Part shown: positions 26,001-33,955 of the stretch, piece by piece
How the letters are laid out: the number at the start of each line of letters is the position of its first letter
Numbering within the stretch: the first letter of the stretch is position 1
Source of the DNA: Branchiostoma belcheri
Taxonomy: Eukaryota > Chordata > Leptocardii > Amphioxiformes > Branchiostomatidae
DNA: 64,000 nt
Reading direction: 5' to 3'
Assembly (NCBI RefSeq): GCF_001625305.1
Contig: NW_017804464.1
Span: 4,972,241 to 5,036,240, forward strand
Program-made: the position numbers and the translations under genes
The notes under the pieces: generated by a model
The model's input: the letters and a program-made list of their open reading frames with translations, nothing else
Told to the model about the DNA's origin: nothing
Database searches by the model: none

Positions 26001-29000
26001 TTTTGCAAAGGGGCGCTACTAGTACACACAGAATAAACCCCCGGACTGCTTTTTCACACTGGACTGCTTTTTCCGCCGATTGGACTGGACTCTTATTCCC
26101 ACCAACCCTTTATACAAGTTGTTCTTCCCCAGCTGGATGTATGAGTCCTACCGTCGCCGGTTCTGTGTCCTGGAGCCGATTGTGATGATGAGGAAAGTCC
26201 TGAGCATCCTACTGACTGACCTGTACCCACTCCAGTAAGGCTCTCTTTTCATAGTCACTAGATGGCACGCGATCGCAGTTCTAGAGCGATTAGCCTAGAT
26301 ACCATCTTGGTTAGTTTACGTCAGCTCCAACAGTTGCTGTCCACAATATAGTAGCCTAACCAGGATGGTACCCAGGCCATAGAATACAAATACAAATACG
26401 TGACCAAAATTGCACATGTGTGACCCTTATTTTCGATATTTGTTAGAAGTACAGTTACTGTAATACTTGGTATCAGGTCCAATACAGGAGTGACAGTAAT
26501 GTTGCTTTATGAACTGTTACTGAAATGTGACTTCCAGTAACTGTTAACTTACTGGCAGTTGCATTTCACTACACTGCAGTTTGCTAACGGATATGATGTA
26601 TGGATTAAAAGATGTACCAAAACACACAAAATGCACAAAAATTCTCTCTTAAAGTATGATACTTGTTGAGTGGTCTGCCAAGTCTATAATTAAGGGTTAA
26701 TGACCCGCCCGAGGTGAATATGGTGTGATAAAGCCTTGTCAGTTGCTATAACCACAGAATAAAGCCACCAAGTGAGCGCAGCGAATGAGGTGGCTTTATG
26801 AGGTGGTTATAGCAACTGACAAGGCTTTATCACACCATATTCACCGAGAAAGGACGGGACATTAACGCTATTATCATATAGCTTACACGATAGCCAGTAT
26901 CCAAACTGATGCAGTAAGTGACACAATGTACAATTTACCCGTTGCACATGCTGAATTGAACATAGAACATAGTTCCATCTGGAGTCACCTGAGGTCACTG
27001 GGTAGAGTTCACGTTAACTGGGTCACAGGCAGGGAACAGGTGTTCTTATGGGGGTCACCCGAGGTCATTGGAACACAACTTAAGTTATTTTTGGATTTTT
27101 TAGAACTAGAGCCGTGTTCTATTGGGTCACCTGAGGTCATATGCAGGTGATTATTGGGTTGTTTAATGTATGGATTGGGATGAATAAATACCCGATTTTG
27201 ACTCTATTTTTGACATTGGTCAACATCACCTGGCTATATGATAATAATTGTTAATCTGCCAAGTGTTCTTTGAGTTGGAAGATTATCACAAGACATGAGG
27301 GGCAGGTGTAATAATTAGCAAAACAAACCATATTGAAAATTTTGAAATGAAGACAGTGATGACCCGGCAAAAAATAAAAATTTTTGCCACATGTTGTGTT
27401 TCTCAGGCTACTTGCCCAGGCCGGGGTGAACCTGTGCCTCAGCGGAATCTACCTGCTTGTGGTGGTGCTGGGGAGACCATACAGGTAGGACAGCACACAA
27501 CTTGCATGTACAGAGCAGCCACACAGTTGTCGTCAGTCTTCGTGGGATTTTGATGTGACAGTCATACTATAGAATTTTCAAGCAAGCTGTGACAGAAGTA
27601 ACCATCAACAAGGATGAAAGGCAGATGAAGCATGAGCAACTATATGTATAGCAACTATATGTATACATGTATCCCAAGAAGCCAAATACAGAAGACGTGG
27701 CTTTTCTTCGTCTGGGGCGGTATTGTGGAACACACTACCACATCACCTTAAAGCAGCCAGGACCCTAGCAGCCTTCAAACAACTTTATGTACTGGGCAAT
27801 CATTGATATGCAAATTCCAAGCCTGATTTTAATCTTGATTTCTTTTTTGTCCTACCTTGGTTCTATGTTATATGATGGTCAGGCTTCACTTTTGTTTCAC
27901 TTATTTTGGTATTATGATTTCATGCGCAATGTATGCTACTTAAGTTACCTTGCTTTTGTATTATTTAGTAACTTTTGTAACTTTATAAGTTACTTTTGTT
28001 GTTATTTGTATTAGTTTGAGTTTGATGTTTTTGTTTGGGGTCTTCCCCAGGCCCAGGGCTCATTGAAAAGCGCCCTACGGGCGATATGTATCCCCCTGGT
28101 TAGATAAATAAAAACAAACAAACAAACCTCAATTTGTGATCATATCATTCTACAGCAAATGTGCCCTTTACTTATATTAAAGCTTTTTTTTGCAGTTGTT
28201 CCCAAACCTAAAATATAGTTAATCACATATTATTAAATATTATAATGTGATTGAATTGATGCATGATTCTATAAAGACTTTGTGTTTAACTACATTTGTA
28301 CATTAAGCCAATGACTTATTATTGTTATTTCATTTTATGTTGCTGGACTCCAGGAAGAATAGTATTGAGTGTACCATACTAATGGAGATCTCAACAAACA
28401 AACTTCTATGAGAACAAAATTGCAATTTGGTTTCTGTTGTTAGTTAACTGATTCTGCAATGAAATGAGAATTCATGTACACATGTATTTGTGTCACAGGC
28501 CAGCCAAGTGGAGAGTGTGTGGGAAGGTCTTACCACTGGATCTGCACAATATCTTTGAGGTTAGCCTGCAATCCATCCAACATTACATGTATGCCATAAG
28601 TCATCAAACTTACATGTATAAGATTTTGGTCCCATAATATGCATGTTGAACATTCAATTATATTACCGGTACAATTATTTACTGTTGTACTGACTGATTT
28701 TCCCTCATAGGGCCTTGCCACTGTCTGTGTGTGCTACCTACAAGTTATCCCCATTGTAAAAGAAGCAGACTTGTACAGTGACTACATGGGAATCCCCCTG
28801 GTTGTTCTGATCAGCTGTACGCTACTACTGTGGGTCATCATGTTGGCTGGCATCTCCAAGGAGATACAGCTGGAAGAGGTACAGGATATGGGAACTAATT
28901 GTTGAGATTTGACAATAACACAGTGTTCTGCATTAGGAGGGTAGGTGTGTGTATGTGTGTGTTCATGTGTGTGTGTGTGTGTGTGTGTGTGTGAGTGAGT

Positions 29001-29853
29001 TTGTGTGTGCATGTGTGTTTGTGTGTCCATGTGTGTGCGTGCGTGTGTGTGCATGCATGTGTGTGTGTGCATGTGCGTGTGTGTCCATGTGTGTGCATGC
29101 ATGTGAGCATGTGTTTGTGTGTGTGTGTGCATGTGTGTGTGTTTGTGTATGTGTGAAATGTGTGTGTGTTTATATGTGTTTGTGTGTGTTTTTATGTGTG
29201 TGTGTGTTTGCGTGTCCATGTGTGTGCGTGCGTGTGTTTGCATGCATGTGTGTGTGTGTGTGCATTGTGTGTGTGTGTCCATGTGTGTGCATGCGATTGT
29301 GAGCATGTGTTTGTGTGTGTGTGTGTGTGCGTGTGTTTATGTGTATGTGTGAAATGTGTGTTTGTGTGTGTGTTTATATGTGTTTGTGTGTGTGTTTTCA
29401 TGTGTGTGTGTGTGTTTTAAATTATATATGACTCTGTGTGTTTGTGTTTTCTATTTCTGTGTATGAAAGTTTTGTGTGGGTTTGTCTGTGTGTTTGTGTG
29501 CATGCTTGTCAGCAGATGGTTGCTTTGATTACTGGATTGAAAGGGAATGATTGTTTATGCATGGCTTTTGTTTTCAATAACCCATTCAGACTTTTGAATG
29601 GTCTAAACTGCCTTAGTCTATATAACATGTGCTGAAAGTTTTAAGTTTGACATAGCTTGAAACTATAGAGCTGTGCGAGGTCTTTAACACGCTGATATCC
29701 TCGGGTGTTAACAGGAGATGGAGTACACAGTGCCAGTTGTTCCCAAACAGAAAGAAGCGAGAAAGATTTGTGTTCTGGCACCGTAACAAGGTCGGGGAGG
29801 GCGTCACAGCGGTGGAACTCACGGCGAGACAAAAGGCGCTGACCACTTTCTAA
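11076..29853 (+). CDS. Multi-pass membrane protein with signal peptide and Cys-rich ectodomain (13 exons)
   Basis: Coding exons: 11076-11184, 20368-20472, 21446-21579, 22136-22268, 22852-22958, 23381-23542, 23858-23932, 24944-25057, 26119-26234, 27407-27484, 28499-28559, 28711-28878, 29731-29853. All borders are AG/GT, phases agree, and the sum is 1485 nt (494 residues plus stop). Residues 1-20 form a signal peptide ([19 protein letters not shown]). Residues 21-84 hold about 13 Cys in CxxC-type spacing, ending VCMPCP. Hydrophobic segments lie near 88-109, 139-152, 171-191, 223-244, 276-301, 335-347, 353-373, 399-414 and 426-446. A conserved-looking cytosolic motif [14 protein letters not shown] precedes segment six. 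The layout resembles uncharacterised multi-pass proteins with GCC2/GCC3- or TNFR-like ectodomains; I cannot name a family. No rhodopsin-type GPCR or channel pore motif is seen. The start is the first of two adjacent ATGs after an acceptor-like tract, so a noncoding first exon is likely. Confidence 0.75.
11201..11499. mobile_element. Harbinger-like element with TTA duplication
   Basis: Starts GGCCTCACCAAATTAATTTG and ends AAATTAAATTGGTGTGGCC, flanked by TTA at 11198-11200 and 11500-11502. No coding capacity. It sits 16 bp past the donor of exon 1 of the membrane-protein gene. Confidence 0.8.
12031..12330 (+). pseudogene. 3' end of a LINE (reverse transcriptase C-terminal tail, frame-broken) with its 3' UTR
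   Basis: Translated pieces match the tail at 35479-35709: [10 protein letters not shown], then FFPRTIA and [30 protein letters not shown] is typical of CR1/Jockey-type ORF2 C-termini. Small indels break the frame. Downstream the 3' UTR contains GTATAACCGCC-type words also seen at 35290-35470 and 62397-62500. Confidence 0.65.
12335..12490. mobile_element. Harbinger-like element, right half
   Basis: Ends CAAATTAAACTGGTGTGGCC followed by TAA at 12491-12493. The internal words match the window-start copy. The left end is lost at the junction with the LINE tail. Confidence 0.6.
13002..13260. mobile_element. Short inverted-repeat element with 9-bp flanking duplication
   Basis: Starts AGCACGTCGGCAGAACGTA; the inverse ACGTTCTGCCGACGTGCT occurs near the right end, followed by AGCTAT. 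The direct repeat AGGTTTGAC flanks it at 12993-13001 and 13261-13269. Non-coding. A truncated relative is at 1593-1775. Confidence 0.75.
13261..14278. other. Intronic stretch without features
   Basis: Unique-looking AT-rich DNA; no exon, RNA gene or repeat boundary supported. Confidence 0.4.
14282..15120. mobile_element. Harbinger-like element (second terminal type) with TAA duplication
   Basis: Starts GGCCACACCGACTTAATTTT and ends AATTAAGTCGGTGTGGCC, flanked by TAA at 14279-14281 and 15121-15123. Related copies: 35855-36094 (partial) and 38844-39259. The nine outermost bases equal those of the AATTTAATTTG type but the next bases differ, so it is a sister subfamily. It hosts the element at 14658-15056. 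Confidence 0.8.
14658..15056. mobile_element. Inverted-repeat element nested in the Harbinger-like copy
   Basis: Left end CATGCCCGTAGCCAGG, right end its exact inverse CCTGGCTACGGGCATG. The interior is G/C-homopolymer rich with a CGGCGCTCG direct repeat (near 14968-15000). Non-coding; superfamily not assigned. Confidence 0.7.
15527..15883. repeat. Tandem direct duplication of about 175 bp
   Basis: 15527-15709 and 15716-15883 share long identical stretches (for example GACAAAACAGTTTTCTCTGG and AAGGCCAAACATAACGGTAA) with scattered substitutions and a small deletion in the second copy. No function visible. Confidence 0.8.
16387..16579. repeat. Short foldback element
   Basis: GTAGCCTCCATAGCAGGC at the left and GCATGCTATAGAGGCTAC at the right are near-perfect inverses. 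The interior carries matching CTGGGGGTTTGG and AACCCCCCAG words. Non-coding MITE-like hairpin. Confidence 0.6.
18045..18095 (-). CDS. Calponin/transgelin-family protein, first coding exon (copy 2)
   Basis: The minus-strand ATG opens 17 codons, [17 protein letters not shown], then donor AAG|gtaatc. It keeps the GPSYGLSA block of calponins and matches copy 1 (9579-9629) in length, phase and donor position. No CH-domain exon follows between here and copy 1, so this is either an alternative promoter and first exon of one gene that continues past the left edge, or an orphan duplicate. The open frame continues into the intron for 103 codons, but the post-donor part has no family similarity. It lies antisense in intron 1 of the membrane-protein gene. 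Confidence 0.78.
18253..18403 (-). promoter_or_regulatory. CCAAT-box and CRE cluster upstream of calponin exon copy 2
   Basis: Two CCAAT words (18253-18257, 18294-18298) and a perfect TGACGTCA (18396-18403) lie 158-308 bp upstream of the minus-strand ATG. This mirrors the order and spacing at 9771-9911, where the CRE is 275 bp upstream. TGACATCA near-CREs at about 18269 and 18333 add to it. Confidence 0.58.
19535..19600. mobile_element. Harbinger-like element, left end (third terminal type)
   Basis: TTA then GGCCATGTTGATTTAAATAT and GGATGACATCC. The inverse terminus AATCAACATGGCC followed by TAA occurs at 32803. Only one end is recognisable at each site. Confidence 0.5.
20651..21299. mobile_element. 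Inverted-repeat element in intron 2, with inner hairpin
   Basis: Outer arms of about 45 bp: CTTACATCTAGATGGGC at the left, its inverse GCCCATCTGGATGTAAG at the right, both continuing through the ATTGTAAACTATTATAGT words. A second hairpin (AAGAAATATGT inverse ACATATTTCTT) spans about 21103-21252. The interior 20870-21090 matches repeat copies at 31470-31640 and 31730-31940. Confidence 0.7.
21597..21860. repeat. Inverted copy of the CTACGTAGAGCG family
   Basis: Opens GGGCCTGCATGGGG, the inverse of the end of the copy at 1302-1565, and contains TATGCTCTACGTAGAATT. It lies 17 bp after the donor of exon 3 of the membrane-protein gene. Confidence 0.6.
24202..24571. mobile_element. Full-length Harbinger-like element, TTA duplication
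   Basis: Best-preserved copy: GGCCACACCAATTTAATTTG at the left and its exact inverse at the right, continuing through GTTGGTTCTCGGATT for about 34 bp of inverted repeat. TTA flanks at 24199-24201 and 24572-24574. 370 bp, non-coding, in the intron before exon 8. Confidence 0.85.
24746..24918. mobile_element. Short internally deleted Harbinger-like element
   Basis: GGCTATGCCAATTTAATTTG at the left and AACTAAATTGGTGTGGCC at the right, flanked by TTA at 24743-24745 and 24919-24921. It ends 25 bp before exon 8 (24944), so its right part crowds the branch-point region of that intron. Confidence 0.8.
25634..26110. mobile_element. 477-bp foldback element inserted at a 3' splice site, 8-bp duplication TATACAAG
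   Basis: TATACAAG occurs at 25626-25633 and 26111-26118. The element starts GGGTTGGAGGAAAAAGGAG and ends TCCCACCAACCCTT; the arms share GGAGTCCAGTCCAATTG-type inverse words, and the rest also folds back (GCGCCCCCTTGTGAAATA against TATTTTGCAAAGGGGCGC). Non-coding. The right duplication ends in the AG that opens exon 9 (26119). The left copy sits behind the pyrimidine tract CTCTCTTTTTTCTCTGC (about 25602). The pre-insertion acceptor was evidently tract-TATACAAG|TTGTTC. Confidence 0.85.
26713..26845. repeat. Hairpin element with about 58-bp arms
   Basis: GGTGAATATGGTGTGATAAA at the left, its exact inverse TTTATCACACCATATTCACC at the right, and near-perfect pairing between, around a loop at 26771-26787 (GTGAGCGCAGCGAATGA region). 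In the intron after exon 9. Non-coding. Confidence 0.8.
27640..28128 (+). pseudogene. LINE 3' end: ORF2 C-terminal fragment, 3' UTR, (AAAC)n tail
   Basis: One frame gives [20 protein letters not shown] and [13 protein letters not shown] before a stop near 27808. F..SGA.LWN.LP..L is the usual C-terminus of CR1/L2-like reverse-transcriptase proteins. The 3' UTR runs to AAACAAACAAACAAAC near 28128. 5'-truncated, dead on arrival, in the intron between exons 10 and 11. Confidence 0.7.
28943..29510. repeat. Long interrupted (GT)n array
   Basis: About 570 bp of GT/GTTT/GCAT words in the last intron of the membrane-protein gene. Long open frames of VCVCV or HTHTH residues arise on both strands and are artefacts of the repeat. 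Confidence 0.95.
29731..29853 (+). CDS. Last exon of the membrane-protein gene, reading frame chosen between two acceptors
   Basis: Two acceptor AGs are possible. From 29715 the frame gives a 23-residue tail ([12 protein letters not shown]...) and stops at a TAA. From 29731 (acceptor TACACAG) the frame stays open for 40 residues to TAA 29851, including [18 protein letters not shown] and ending ALTTF. The longer frame has coding-like third positions and a basic juxtamembrane start fitting a cytosolic tail, so I prefer it. Both are phase 0, so alternative splicing could use both. Confidence 0.6.
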   Translation, partial: CQLFPNRKKRERFVFWHRNKVGEGVTAVELTARQKALTTF

Positions 29854-29907
29854 CAGACTACTTTATCGTGAGTTTGTCCCTATGAAACTAGAATTTCAAC
29901 ATTTTAA

Positions 29908-29975
29908 AGCCACACCAATTTAATTTGTTGCTTCTCGGACCGCCCTGTCCATTTTTTCTGATTTGCAAAACAGTT
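29908..29975. mobile_element. Harbinger-like element, left end fragment
   Basis: AGCCACACCAATTTAATTTG and TTGCTTCTCGGA, then TTTTTCTGATTTGCAAA as in the 24.2-kb copy. It is truncated 45 bp before the PKA-like exon's stop codon. Confidence 0.6.
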
Positions 29976-30020
29976 GTATGTGTTGTGTGTCCCCCTCCTC
30001 TCTCTATCAGTGAACGCCCA

Positions 30021-30146
30021 TCAGAAGTCGTGGAACTCTTTTGCACACTTTTCCGTTGCAGAAATGCGGAGAGGCTCCTCCTCATAGTCATCGAAGTTGC
30101 TGGAGTCTCCTGGGCCTTTACACTTGCGGATGAAGGGAGCCTCAAC
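30021..30146 (-). CDS. cAMP-dependent protein kinase catalytic subunit, C-terminal exon only
   Basis: On the minus strand, after an acceptor with pyrimidine tract (ttccttgtccatgcag), 41 codons run to TGA: starting [14 protein letters not shown], then [20 protein letters not shown] and ending AKEFHDF. In PKA-C the C-tail reads VEAPFIPKFKGPGD...NFDDYEEE and ends EKCxKEFxxF, with the same length and hydrophobic FxxF end that docks on the kinase N-lobe. Differences: FIRK for FIPK and EEEPLRIS for EEEIRVS. Upstream exons should lie rightward, but between 30.2 and 50 kb I see no kinase exon (no DLKPEN, no APE, no DWWALG). It is therefore an orphan or captured last exon, or the gene is split by the inverted duplication. 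Frame and stop are intact. Confidence 0.8.
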   Translation of the reverse strand, partial: VEAPFIRKCKGPGDSSNFDDYEEEPLRISATEKCAKEFHDF

Positions 30147-30329
30147 CTGCATGGACAAGGAAACACAAAAACCTTACAAGTTATGGCCAAAACGTCTTGC
30201 TTCCAGTCCTGTGACTGTAAAAAGACACAGATACCGGGTACTAGACAGTGGCAAAACTTTAAACGCAAGTGCATCAGCAGTAACGGCCATAATTAAACCA
30301 CACAAAACAACTCAAACAAGAATTATGAG

Positions 30330-31270
30330 ATTTCATACCTCCATGAAATATATGAGTCTTTGTAAATGTTTTTATTTGTGTCATTGACAATGGAAATAAG
30401 GTCATAATTAGCATAATCTAGTTTAATTTATGGTTTTGTAAATTCAAATGACAATATTTTATATCGTAAAATTCCTCTACTTTGTCATACTTCATTTCAA
30501 CATGTCCTCATTAATTATGCAAATGACCTGCATTAACATAATATATGCATAGTGGTGTTAACCTTTAAGTAACTTACACATGTCAGAAGGTATAACAGTC
30601 CCATCATTCACCAATAAGGAGCCACAGAATTTTCACATTAATTATGCAAATTAGGTCATCATTTGCGTAATTGTATCTATTGATGTTCTGCCTGCCACAT
30701 ATTAAATAGATTACATGTATAAAAGTACTATTATATAAAACACTAATTGTAGCATTTTCTCATTAATTATGCAAATTAGGTCCTCATTTCCATAATTTGC
30801 ATTTAATTATGTACAACTCTCTCTCAGTAACCTACACACCAAAAATGATGAAAATATGTTGTTCCTATCTGGACTTATTGGCTTTCAAAGATTTCGCCAG
30901 AAAGTGCCCTGCAGTTCCAGAACAAGCTGCTAGGGGGACCAAACTTGCACCACTTATTCTTGACAGAATAAGCTATCTGTCACCCAAAAGTCAAGACCAT
31001 AGCATGTTCAGGACAAAAGATACAAAAACCGGAAGTTCTGCTGCAGTACCAAGGTCATCCACCAGGAGGCCCATATTTGATCTTGACCTTCGTCTTCCTA
31101 AGACTTACCAACATACAATCATCACAATCCATAAAGGCGTTCTGAAGTTATGCTGACTACAAATGTGCGGAAACACAAACACACACACACACACACAGAC
31201 AGACAGACACACACACACACACACTGACAGACGCGCCAAAAACAATACCTCCATTTTTCATGGAGGTAAT
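30330..31270. repeat. Interspersed repeat bounded by CCTCCATGAAA words, with AATTATGCAAAT blocks and (CA)n
   Basis: Starts near ATACCTCCATGAAATATATG and ends CTCCATTTTTCATGGAGGTA. Inside are several CATTAATTATGCAAATT blocks and a (CA)n/(GACA)n tract at about 31170-31226. A matching terminus, ACCTCCATGAAAAATGGAGG plus (GT)n plus TTTCCGCACATTTGCAAC, occurs at 34030-34140 in the opposite sense; related blocks lie in 37270-38030. The frame at 30797-31156 is repeat-derived. Confidence 0.6.
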
Positions 31271-31469
31271 AAATGGAATAANATCTGCAGCCCATACCAT
31301 GTACCCACGGTAAAAATGCATGTCGAGAACGTCTGAGACAGTATACCACGGTATTTGTAAGTTAAGAAGTCGTACTATACGCCGAAAACATCCAAGATTG
31401 CGCAAGAGGGCGTTGACCCCTGACCCATTGGCCCACCCGGAAGTTGCGCTGGCAGCCAGCCCAGCGCCG

Positions 31470-31945
31470 CGCGCGACCATTTTCAGATTTTTACGCCCCA
31501 AAACACATATACAATAAAAACAAAAAAACCTGCACCATCTACAGCCCATTAGAAGAACATACACCGAGTCCAGTCTACCCCAACGCGAGATACAACTGCG
31601 ATAATATTTCAAAATACATATCGGAAGCAGACACCCCTCTGTTTGACCCCTTTTAAATGGTAAGACCCAAAACTGAAACCTCCCCATTCCTTAACAACAT
31701 GGTAAATTCCATTTTCAGCATGGCGGGGGTGTCCGGAGCACTTAAAAACCTTTTATTTCGACGCCCATAAACACATATACAATTAAACAAAAACGTTCTG
31801 CATCATCTGCAGCCCAATAGCAATACGTACACCGAACAACAGACCAATCCGTCCAGCCGATCGCGAGAAACAGCTGCTGACAGAAATGTTTCGAACAATA
31901 GTAAAACCTCCTCGCGGAAGGATGTCTCCTTCCCCGGAGGTAATA
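31470..31945. repeat. Two tandem copies of an interspersed repeat (also at 20870-21090)
   Basis: Copies at about 31470-31640 and 31730-31945 share ACACATATACAATAAAAAC, CAGCCCAATAGCA and GAAGGATGTCTCCT words with the copy inside 20651-21299. Their minus frames encode similar peptides ([14 protein letters not shown]), but that follows from the DNA repeat. A single N is at 31282 beside them. Confidence 0.6.
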
Positions 31946-31975
31946 ATACAATATATGCAGACCAGTTGTGTTCTG

Positions 31976-32427
31976 AAGCCTCAGCCTTCCTTCACAACCG
32001 CACATATGTTACACGTATCGTGCGGATTTGCTACATTGTGAAGGAAGGATGTGGAGAAGTCAAGAGGTTTTCCTGGCTACGTAGTTTCGTTGACTGGTGG
32101 TAAATACTAGTAGGTTTACTTTTGGTCGTCTTTTTTTAATCTCTTGATTACCCAACTAGTACACGTTATGTCCGCCTAACGGTTAGGTGCGTGTTCATTT
32201 TGACGGCAGATGTCAGTGCCTGCAGTACTGAAACTCATCACTGGGCGGCGCTGAACTGAGACCGTGTTTGCGTCAAGTGCGTCCCGCATGTGAGTGCATT
32301 TCAATACATCGTCAGAAACTGAAGTTTATTTTCCTCCAAACAAAGAAAATGCCACAATACGAAAACTTGTTGCATTGTTAACCAGCTAGGGTAATATATG
32401 TGCAGTTGTGAAGGAAGGCTGAGGCTT
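31976..32427. mobile_element. Inverted-repeat element, AAGCCTCAGCC ends
   Basis: AAGCCTCAGCCTTCCTTCAC at the left and its exact inverse GTGAAGGAAGGCTGAGGCTT at the right; the inverted repeat continues with a mismatch into GCACATAT. Non-coding, 452 bp. It contains the first unit of the direct repeat listed next. Confidence 0.7.
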
Positions 32428-32652
32428 TGGAGAGGAGAAATGGCCGACAATTCGGCCGATGGACATTAACGGAAGAAGAAGAAGAAGTCGAGAGGTCTTG
32501 CTACGTAGTTTCGCTGACTGGTGGTGTACAGGTCGTCTCTTTTTATCTCTTGATTACCCAAATAGTACAAGTTATGTCCGCCTAACGGTTAGATGCGTGT
32601 TGATTTTGACGGTAGATGTCAGTGCCTGCAGTACTGAAACTCATCACTGGGC
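32055..32652. repeat. Direct duplication straddling the element end
   Basis: 32055-32246 and 32484-32652 share CTACGTAGTTTCG, ATGTCCGCCTAACGGTTAG and GTCAGTGCCTGCAGTACTGA. One copy is inside and one outside the inverted-repeat element, so part of the element was duplicated, or two elements nest. Confidence 0.7.
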
Positions 32653-32702
32653 CCATAAAATATTACTCTGTGTGTTTAGTCATTTTGTTCAACCTTCATG
32701 AC

Positions 32703-32803
32703 CACCTAGATTTCAGAATGAAGGTAACTTTTTTTATTCGCACGATCGCATCAGTTTTGGGGTTTCCACTGGATGTCATCCATATGATCAAATCAACATG
32801 GCC
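32703..32803. mobile_element. Harbinger-like element, right end (third terminal type)
   Basis: GGATGTCATCC, then AATCAACATGGCC followed by TAA at 32804-32806; inverse of the end at 19535. CACCTAGATTTC-type words near 32703 and 19807 are shared. The left boundary is not certain. Confidence 0.5.
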
Positions 32804-32885
32804 TAACTTAATCATCTAATTGAGAAAATGCAAATTATGGTGATTCCGTATCAGGTGGTAAGACCACGCTGCTGCTCAGAGCAAG

Positions 32886-32967
32886 ATGGCGAGTCCCGGC
32901 GCTTGGACAGGGAAGAACTCGGTGGTTAAAATTCGTCTTTTAAGACGAGCTACGTCCGTTTAAGAAG
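32886..32967 (+). other. Exon-like ORF with good start context and donor
   Basis: GCAAGATGGCG opens 25 codons (MASPGAWTGKNSVVK...) to TAA at 32961, four bases before a strong donor AAG|gtgagt. The AAGATGGCG word is typical of housekeeping promoters and start sites. A candidate downstream exon is at 33956-34019. I do not recognise the product; it could be a first exon with a short upstream frame. Confidence 0.3.
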
Positions 32968-33035
32968 GTGAGTCGCATTTAACATTGTCCTAGCCTCTAT
33001 GTTCTCGTATTTGGGCCGAACTCGTTGCAATTCGT

Positions 33036-33250
33036 TGGGGTCGTGTGGCCGCGGAACGGCAGAGCGTTGGGTTCAGAACCACGAGGTCCCGGGTTCGAAC
33101 CCTGCCATGTCACCGATCTTGTGCCCTCGAGAAAGGCACTTGACACGCCTTTCACTACCCTGGTATCCTGTCTTACGTGATTGGGTGTATTGGGGTGTTC
33201 AGGCAGGTTAATTGTGTCTTCGGGGGCTCTAATAGCTTCCCCCGCCCAGT
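33036..33250 (+). repeat. tRNA-derived SINE
   Basis: A tRNA-like head with a perfect B box (GGGTTCGAACCC) is followed by the family body ACCGATCTTGTGCCCT and GAAAGGCAC. The same head-body order is at 36381-36620 and 57121-57362. It does not fold into a full tRNA with acceptor stem, so it is a SINE. Confidence 0.75.
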
Positions 33251-33955
33251 GCAACAGACCGTCCCGGTAGGAGAGTTACGCTAATGAGACAGTATGCTTG
33301 GGGATTTGGTGGAGGACTAATCAATCTCTCGTGAAATACACACCGGGAAACCTAAGTGAGGCGGGCGGGACAGAGCTCTTTCGGCCCCGACCACGATCAG
33401 ACTGGATACCAGGCTAGCCTTTCACGGGATGAAGGCCTTCGCGAACCCCATCTCGTAATAAGGAAGAAAAGCAAGGCAGCAGTATCTTCAGGTAGGTGTC
33501 CGCCTCACAATGAAAGAAGAAAAGAAGAGATGGACAAGCTAAAATGCAGAATGGCGTTAAAGTTAGTTGCGCCGGTGACGATTCCCTGTGTTTAAACTTG
33601 CACTTAGTAAAGCCGCCGTTCGGGGACGCTATTTTCATGTCCGTTTTGAACTAACATGACTACATTATATACGCTCGTTTCCTCCTCTGTTTCCTGAATT
33701 TTTTACTGATTTATATATGCATTATGTAAGCCATCTTTTCCCATAATGTTCTGTCAATATAAGATGTGCTTGAATGCTGTTGAACTGATTTTTGAATAGC
33801 ATTGTTTGTGTTGTTGGTGACCCACGGTTTTAAAGTATTTTATGTGAAATTTACTTTGATTTTTCCATGGTCATGATATGATATGTTTTCCTTATGAAAT
33901 GTTGAATTTTGATTGAATGTTGACTGCAAGTTTGCTCTGCTCTTTCCCCACTCAG

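Noticed and set aside
28782-29420. Long open frames of VCVCV or HTHTH residues on both strands
   Set aside because: They are translations of the (GT)n array; a real exon (28711-28878) only grazes the edge.
11076-29853. Seven-transmembrane GPCR
   Set aside because: Segment count and loops differ, and no DRY, NPxxY or GPS motif was found.
20875-32005. Similar minus-strand peptides with YCYWAADDA as a conserved gene family
   Set aside because: Both lie in copies of one interspersed repeat; the peptide similarity follows from DNA repeat identity, without start or splice support.
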